From Bacteroidales bacterium UBA1217 (GTDB lineage: Bacteria; Bacteroidota; Bacteroidia; Bacteroidales; P3), in NCBI GenBank assembly GCA_002309335.1, contig DBXH01000019.1:6354-15827 (forward strand): a DNA stretch of 9,474 nucleotides. Reading direction: 5' to 3'. The notes beneath the pieces are model-generated. The model saw only the letters and a program-made list of their open reading frames with translations, ran no database searches and had not been told where the DNA came from. A program made the position numbers and the translations under genes. Below, in pieces: positions 6,027 to 9,474 of the stretch (positions within the stretch are counted from its first letter, which is position 1; each line of letters starts with the position of its first letter).

Positions 6027-6640
6027 ATATGCATTTTGTCTATTTCCCAACTATCCACATTGTTTTCGATATAGTTGGTTATGGTTTCATATGATTTATG
6101 ATTGGTAATGATGTGCTCGTAAAAACGTGTTTGCCACACGAATGGCAATCCAAGTGATCTTGCTTTGCGTGTGACGACAGATTTATATTGTCGCACCACA
6201 ACAGACAACCAGGATTGCCCCTCCTGTAGAGCCATTTTACAAAATGGCTCAATGCCGTCCCCATTTCGTGGAGCCGTTTTATAAAACGGCTCATCCCCAT
6301 TTCGTGGAGCCGTTTTATAAAACGGCTCTACAGATGCGGTTCGTTTGTTATGTGGTACCTTGTTGCCATTGATGAAAACAATCATATGTATATGATTTGG
6401 CATAACTATTGATGCACCAATTTCGGCATACGGACAATGTTGTGGGATGCTGTCTATGCAATCTGCGGCAAATTGTCCCAAAACAGTGCGGTGCATTGTT
6501 CCGTTGTGTATTTCACCGAACCAATGACGACGATCCTGTGTACATATTGTTATGAAATATGCACCCTCGGCATAATTATGCCATTTTACACGTGTTGTCG
6601 GTACACGATATTTCCCTTGGAACAAATCCGCCATATCCAT
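6023..6640 (-). CDS. REP-associated tyrosine transposase (RAYT, IS200-like HUH)
   Basis: A 205-residue single-strand DNA transposase of the Y1/HUH class, whose characterised relatives bind and cleave REP hairpins. The N-terminal signature is RVKWHNYAEGAYFITICTQD with FGEI. The metal-binding HUH motif is His83-Ile84-His85 in MPNHIHMIV. The candidate nucleophile is Tyr152 in VVVRQYKSVVTRKA, and the usual ending NYIENNVDSWE is present. All core parts are intact, so the protein may be active. Residues about 105-142 are an expanded linker of three repeats (two copies of EPFYKTAPRNGD and a variant EPFCKMAL) encoded by REP-like palindromes. The start at 6640 (MDMADLF) gives a normal N-terminus; an internal ATG at 6634 is possible. 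The leader carries a REP hairpin ending 13 bases before the ATG. The TGA overlaps the GH20 ATG. No IS ends or target duplication are visible, consistent with a single-copy, domesticated RAYT. Confidence 0.9.
   Translation of the reverse strand: MDMADLFQGKYRVPTTRVKWHNYAEGAYFITICTQDRRHWFGEIHNGTMHRTVLGQFAADCIDSIPQHCPYAEIGASIVMPNHIHMIVFINGNKVPHNKRTASVEPFYKTAPRNGDEPFYKTAPRNGDGIEPFCKMALQEGQSWLSVVVRQYKSVVTRKARSLGLPFVWQTRFYEHIITNHKSYETITNYIENNVDSWEIDKMHI
6224..6333. repeat. Array of three REP-like palindromes inside the RAYT gene
   Basis: P1 (6229-6250) has arms GAGCCATTTT / AAAATGGCTC around AC. P2 (6271-6292) and P3 (6307-6328) have arms GAGCCGTTTT / AAAACGGCTC around AT. All arms are perfect 10-bp complements. 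The cassette is bounded by CTGTAGAGCC at 6224-6233 and its complement GGCTCTACAG at 6324-6333, so a GTAG tetranucleotide lies at the outer foot of P1 (plus strand) and of P3 (minus strand): a two-orientation BIME-like layout. P2 and P3 belong to a 36-base direct duplication (6258-6292, 6294-6328). Spacings of 42 and 36 bases keep the frame open. Confidence 0.92.
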
Positions 6641-6650
6641 TCATTATTTT

Positions 6651-6675
6651 GTAGAGCCATTTTACAAAATGGCTC
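6651..6675. repeat. REP-like palindrome P4 in the RAYT leader
   Basis: GTAG at 6651-6654 leads into arms GAGCCATTTT (6654-6663) and AAAATGGCTC (6666-6675) around AC, identical to P1. It lies 13 bases upstream of the RAYT ATG, so it would form a hairpin in the 5' leader of that mRNA. Confidence 0.9.
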
Positions 6676-6702
6676 AATGTCTTTATTTATGCCAAAGTCG
6701 TT

Positions 6703-6735
6703 GCCATTTTACAGAGCCATTTTACAAAATGGCTC
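6703..6735. repeat. REP-like palindrome P5 with a partial extra copy
   Basis: Perfect 10-bp arms at 6714-6723 and 6726-6735, same sequence as P4 but preceded by ACAG instead of GTAG. Immediately left, GCCATTTTACA at 6703-6713 repeats the left arm of P5 (6716-6726) with a 13-base offset, so this looks like a truncated REP abutting a full one. Confidence 0.85.
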
Positions 6736-6745
6736 ATCGCTGTAA

Positions 6746-6774
6746 TGTAGAGCCGTTTTAAAAACGGCTCTACA
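6746..6774. repeat. REP-like palindrome P6, symmetric 29-base hairpin
   Basis: Perfect 14-bp arms (TGTAGAGCCGTTTT and its complement) around a single A. It is the longest copy and has GTAG on the plus strand at 6747-6750 and on the minus strand at 6773-6770. It begins eight bases past the pdxJ stop. No T tract follows it on the minus strand, so it is not a canonical terminator, though it could protect the pdxJ mRNA 3' end. Confidence 0.88.
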
Positions 6775-6781
6775 ACCGAAA

Positions 6782-7540
6782 TCATTTTAGGCAATCCAAA
6801 TACCGATGTATTGTTTCCTCTATTCCTAAATACAGCGCATCGGAGATAAGTGCGTGGCCGATGCTGACCTCGTCAACCCAGGGTATCTGCTGGTGGAAGT
6901 AGGCGAGATTCTCGAGCGACAGGTCATGACCGGCGTTGAGGCCAAGGCCGCAGTCGCGAGCCACTTTGGCTGCCTCCACGAAAGGAGCGATAACGACTGG
7001 GAACGCGGACGTCTCGTCCGCCATCATGGCAGCATGGTACCCAGACGCAAAACTCTCGGTATACAGCTCCACTCGATCGGTGCCCGTCTTGGCTGCCATC
7101 TCAATCATTTGCGGATTGGCGTCAATGAAGATGCTCACACGGATGCCACAAGCCTTGAATTCCTTGACGACATCGCGCAAATACTGCTGGTTCTTCACGG
7201 TGTCCCATCCGGCGTTACTGGTCAGCACCCCTTCGGCGTCAGGTACCAGCGTGACCTGAGCGGGCTGGATCTCTTTCACCAAGTCGATAAAGCCATAGGG
7301 ACGGCTTTTCGAGACACCCTTAGGATTGCCCTCTATATTGTATTCCACGCTGATAAGCGGCTTGATGGCCAGTGCGTCGGCATAGCGGATATGCCGTTCG
7401 TCGGGGCGGGGATGAACAGTGATGCCCTGGGCTCCGAAGCGCTCACAGTCCACGGCGAACTTTAACACATCAGGAGTGTTGCCGCCGCGCGCGTTGCGGA
7501 TGGTGGCCACCTTGTTGATGTTTACGCTGAGTTTTGTCAT
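6782..7540 (-). CDS. pdxJ: Pyridoxine 5'-phosphate synthase
   Basis: PdxJ joins 3-amino-2-oxopropyl phosphate and deoxyxylulose 5-phosphate to make pyridoxine 5'-phosphate, the last ring-forming step of the DXP-dependent vitamin B6 pathway. The 252-residue protein is close to the usual 240-250. It begins TKLSVNINKVATIRNARGG, has His43 in TVHPRPDERHI, Glu70 in SVEYNIEGN, and His205 in GLNAGHDLSLEN, which align with the catalytic His/Glu/His of the E. coli enzyme. WVDEVSIGHALISDALYLG forms the phosphate-binding end of the barrel. The ATG at 7540 begins right at the family N-terminus; no Shine-Dalgarno sequence is present. It lies 16 bases after the DUF3592-like gene and is probably co-transcribed with it. 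No other B6 gene is in the window. Confidence 0.96.
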   Translation of the reverse strand: MTKLSVNINKVATIRNARGGNTPDVLKFAVDCERFGAQGITVHPRPDERHIRYADALAIKPLISVEYNIEGNPKGVSKSRPYGFIDLVKEIQPAQVTLVPDAEGVLTSNAGWDTVKNQQYLRDVVKEFKACGIRVSIFIDANPQMIEMAAKTGTDRVELYTESFASGYHAAMMADETSAFPVVIAPFVEAAKVARDCGLGLNAGHDLSLENLAYFHQQIPWVDEVSIGHALISDALYLGIEETIHRYLDCLK

Positions 7541-7556
7541 AAGTGTTTATATTGTT

Positions 7557-7979
7557 TTATTGTTTGTCTTTATAATATCCAGCCCAGTTGCTGTTGTTGG
7601 GGTTGCTTTTTTCGTACACAATGTCAAATTGGACGTGTGGCTGCAACTGTTCCCACTCTGATTTTGAAAGTGACGTGTTGCCATAGTAGAGCGAGTCGCC
7701 GACATAGAAGTAGTATTTGACCATTCTTGTAACACTGCGACCCCCCGTCACGAGATACGTCTTCTGTATACGTGCTGTTGTTCTTATACCGTTATGTTTC
7801 AAGCGGTAGCCGTCAACAATGTCTGGAATTAAGAACCACATCCCAATCGCCATAGGTATCCATAAGGGAGTCCACCTCAGAATACCTTTGCCGATTTTCT
7901 TGAAATCGACTCGAGGCTTCTGCTTCAACTGCTTGCTACGGTCGGGGTAGACGGGCTTTCTGTTGACGTTGTGGGGCAT
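7557..7979 (-). CDS. Small membrane protein, DUF3592-like
   Basis: A 140-residue protein of unknown function. A basic N-terminus (residues 1-31, rich in Lys/Arg) is followed by one likely membrane segment at about 36-54 (TPLWIPMAIGMWFLIPDIV). Residues 60-140 form a compact beta-rich domain with the pattern seen in DUF3592: TTARIQKTYLVTGGR, then VKYYFYVGDSLYYGNTSLS, then FDIVYEKSNPNNSNW. The N-in, C-out topology suggested by the positive N-terminus would put the domain in the periplasm. It sits 17 bases after the DUF4491 gene and 16 bases before pdxJ, so it belongs to the metK-pdxJ run. The family assignment is from pattern memory and is moderate; no catalytic motif is visible. Confidence 0.7.
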   Translation of the reverse strand: MPHNVNRKPVYPDRSKQLKQKPRVDFKKIGKGILRWTPLWIPMAIGMWFLIPDIVDGYRLKHNGIRTTARIQKTYLVTGGRSVTRMVKYYFYVGDSLYYGNTSLSKSEWEQLQPHVQFDIVYEKSNPNNSNWAGYYKDKQ

Positions 7980-7996
7980 AGGGCAACGGTTCGGTT

Positions 7997-8290
7997 TTAT
8001 TGACGTTTTTGGCGCTTGGGGTTGGCGGGGAACCAGCCTTTCTCTACGCGCTTCTCTTGTTTGAAAAGCTCAAGGATTGACCAAAGGCTCGAGAATGCCA
8101 CCACGCCAAGCAGGGTAGATGCTATGGCATTGGCAACTGCAAGCGAACCCGCGATGCAGATCAACCCCAGCAGCAGGAAAGCCCACCAGCACCCTGTGCC
8201 GAAATGGTACTCGGCTTTGATGACTAACGGATGAAAGACGCCGATACACAAGAATGTAGCGGCGCCTATTATCAGTCCTGTGAAGTTCAT
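7997..8290 (-). CDS. DUF4491 family small membrane protein
   Basis: A 97-residue integral membrane protein with three likely membrane spans, about residues 4-24, 33-50 and 53-74, then a basic cytoplasmic-type tail ending in NPKRQKRQ. The pattern NFTGLIIGAATFLCIGVFHPLVIKAEYHFG, split over the first span, with CWWAFLLLGL and a Trp-Ser-Ile-x-Glu-Leu segment is that of DUF4491, common in gut Bacteroidales and Firmicutes. No function is known. Its ATG overlaps the metK TGA (ATGA at 8290-8287), which suggests translation coupled to metK. Only the family name, not a role, can be given. Confidence 0.82.
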   Translation of the reverse strand: MNFTGLIIGAATFLCIGVFHPLVIKAEYHFGTGCWWAFLLLGLICIAGSLAVANAIASTLLGVVAFSSLWSILELFKQEKRVEKGWFPANPKRQKRQ

Positions 8291-9474
8291 ATCTTAAACT
8301 CCTTCTTTATTGCATCGACCATATCCAGCTTCTCCCAACCGAAGAACTGCACCTTCTTCTGCTGCGGTTTGCCGTTCTTGTACACTGTGACTTCGGCCTC
8401 GTAGGGGTCGCGCCCGATGTGGCCGTAGGCTGCCGTCGGGCGGAAGATGGGATTCTTCAATCCAAAGCGTTCCACGATGGCGTAAGGCCTCAAATCGAAC
8501 AGCTTGCGCACACGCGTGGCAATCTCGCCGTCACTCATCTTTACTTTGGAAGTGCCGTAGGTGTTGACATACAGGCCAACAGGCTCGGCCACGCCAATGG
8601 CGTAAGCCACCTGCACGAGGGCCTCGTCGCACAATCCGGCGGCGACAAGGTTCTTGGCGATATGGCGTGTGGCGTAGGCCGCCGAACGGTCAACCTTCGA
8701 TGCGTCCTTGCCGCTGAAGGCTCCGCCGCCGTGCGCGCCGCGGCCGCCGTAGGTGTCGACAATGATTTTGCGGCCCGTCAGACCCGTGTCGCCGTGGGGA
8801 CCGCCGATGACAAACTTGCCCGTGGGGTTGACAAACAGTTTGACATCCTTGCCAAACAGCTTCTGCGTGGCTTTGGGCAGACGCTTCACAACTCGCGGAA
8901 GCAGCGTCTTCTCTATGTCGGCGCGTATCTGATCCTGCTCCACGTCGGGGTCGTGCTGCGTGCTCACTACGATGGTGTCGATGCGCTCGGGCTTGCCCGC
9001 GTCGCTGTACTGCACCGTCACCTGACTCTTTGCGTCGGGACGCAGATAGCGCATTTGGCGCCCCTCGTGGCGTATCTTGCCGAGCTCAATCAAGATGATG
9101 TGTGCCAGCGTGATAGGCAGTGGCATCAACTCGGCGGTCTCGCGGCAGGCATAGCCGAACATCATACCTTGGTCGCCGGCGCCTTGCTCTTTTTTCGACT
9201 TGCGGCTGACGCCCTGGTTGATATCCTGACTCTGCTCGTGGATGGCGCTCAAAACGCCGCAGCTCTCGGCCTCGAACTTGTATTCGCCTTTGGTGTAGCC
9301 AATCTCGCGTATCACGTCGCGCACCGTCTGCTGCACGTCGACATAGCCGTTGCAACTAACCTCGCCGCTCACCACGGCCAAGCCGGTTGTCACCAACGTC
9401 TCGCAGGCCACGTGGCTCTCGGGGTCGTGACGCAGAAACTCGTCCAAAAGGGCATCTGAAATCTGGTCGGCCAC
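8287..9474 (-). CDS. metK: S-adenosylmethionine synthetase, 5' end cut off
   Basis: MetK makes S-adenosylmethionine from methionine and ATP. The window ends inside the gene: the first visible codons read VADQISDALLDEF, and the normal start (about 17 residues earlier, containing the GHPDK motif) lies beyond base 9474, so the GTG at 9474 is a valine codon. 395 residues are visible. Hallmarks are CETLVTTG, the active-site loop GAGDQGMMFGYACRET, RPDAKSQVTVQY, GPHGDTGLTGRKIIVDTYGG and GGGAFSGKDASKVDRSAAY. The segment after STQHD is shorter than in the Bacteroides enzymes I recall. Any SAM-responsive leader would be outside the window. Its TGA overlaps the next gene's ATG. SAM is also the cofactor of the radical SAM enzyme at 2347-3465, but no regulatory link is visible. 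Confidence 0.97.
   Translation of the reverse strand: MADQISDALLDEFLRHDPESHVACETLVTTGLAVVSGEVSCNGYVDVQQTVRDVIREIGYTKGEYKFEAESCGVLSAIHEQSQDINQGVSRKSKKEQGAGDQGMMFGYACRETAELMPLPITLAHIILIELGKIRHEGRQMRYLRPDAKSQVTVQYSDAGKPERIDTIVVSTQHDPDVEQDQIRADIEKTLLPRVVKRLPKATQKLFGKDVKLFVNPTGKFVIGGPHGDTGLTGRKIIVDTYGGRGAHGGGAFSGKDASKVDRSAAYATRHIAKNLVAAGLCDEALVQVAYAIGVAEPVGLYVNTYGTSKVKMSDGEIATRVRKLFDLRPYAIVERFGLKNPIFRPTAAYGHIGRDPYEAEVTVYKNGKPQQKKVQFFGWEKLDMVDAIKKEFKI

Larger units (their letters stand above)
6023..6774. mobile_element. RAYT/REP locus (REPtron-like)
   Basis: The RAYT gene plus six REP-like palindromes, three upstream and three within it, form one unit between pdxJ and the GH20 gene. Association of a RAYT with nearby REPs is the established hallmark of such loci. 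None is present on the downstream side because the RAYT stop overlaps the GH20 start. Outer boundaries are inferred from the repeats and the gene. Confidence 0.7.

Noticed and set aside
6027..6050. TTG at 6050 as the GH20 start, adding eight residues
   Set aside because: It would precede the signal peptide with an unneeded MGNRQNAY segment. The ATG at 6024-6026 starts a textbook signal peptide and forms an ATGA overlap with the previous gene.
6224..6333. CRISPR array
   Set aside because: The repeats are palindromic, only three in number, variably spaced and translated in frame, with no comparable spacers and no cas genes.
6746..6774. P6 as an intrinsic terminator of pdxJ
   Set aside because: The hairpin is perfect, but no T tract follows it on the minus strand and it belongs to a repeat family with five other copies nearby.
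6854..7465. Plus-strand open frames opposite pdxJ
   Set aside because: They lie entirely over a confidently identified pdxJ and show no protein family pattern of their own.
8419..9459. Long plus-strand open frame opposite metK (346 codons)
   Set aside because: It is a shadow of a GC-rich conserved gene, lacks recognisable domains, and is composed of Ala/Val/Leu/His-rich sequence typical of antisense frames.
9472..9474. GTG at the window end as the metK start
   Set aside because: In MetK this valine follows the conserved GHPDK segment, so it is internal and the gene is cut by the window edge.

Overview
The window is chromosomal DNA from a member of the Bacteroidales, most likely a Prevotella-like gut or rumen bacterium. 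The evidence is a DAHP synthase fused to a C-terminal chorismate mutase, the radical SAM/lipoprotein pair typical of Bacteroides and Prevotella, DUF4491 and DUF3592-type small membrane proteins, AT-rich leaders with almost no Shine-Dalgarno sequences, and a TAnnTTTG-type promoter element. There are no rRNA or tRNA genes, no CRISPR array and no classical insertion sequence. No stretch over 300 bases lacks a gene.

Layout. (1) Bases 1-502, plus strand: the end of rplU (L21) and complete rpmA (L27), closed by a bidirectional terminator. (2) 552-1595, minus strand: DAHP synthase/chorismate mutase, the first step of aromatic amino acid synthesis. (3) 1678-3465, plus strand: a lipoprotein gene followed 9 bases later by a SPASM-type radical SAM gene, a known two-gene system of unknown function. 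It converges on a strong hairpin that contains both flanking stop codons. (4) 9474-3498, minus strand: six co-directional genes, metK (5' end cut off), DUF4491 protein, DUF3592-like protein, pdxJ, a REP-associated tyrosine transposase (RAYT), and a secreted GH20-type beta-hexosaminidase. metK/DUF4491 and RAYT/GH20 each overlap by ATGA, which suggests translational coupling.

The most interesting signal is short repeats inside coding sequence. Six GTAG-associated REP-like palindromes lie around the RAYT gene. Three are upstream of it, and three are inside it, in frame, between the HUH motif and the catalytic tyrosine. The transposase therefore translates copies of its own probable target. Three unrelated repeats also sit in frame in neighbouring genes: a heptanucleotide array in the radical SAM gene just before its last SPASM cysteines, a 9-base array in a GH20 linker, and a GC-rich double hairpin elsewhere in GH20. 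The heptamer could cause phase variation, because a one-unit change shifts the frame.

Most of the rest is housekeeping: translation, aromatic amino acids, SAM supply, vitamin B6 and glycan degradation. Family assignments come from recalled motifs; no database search was run.
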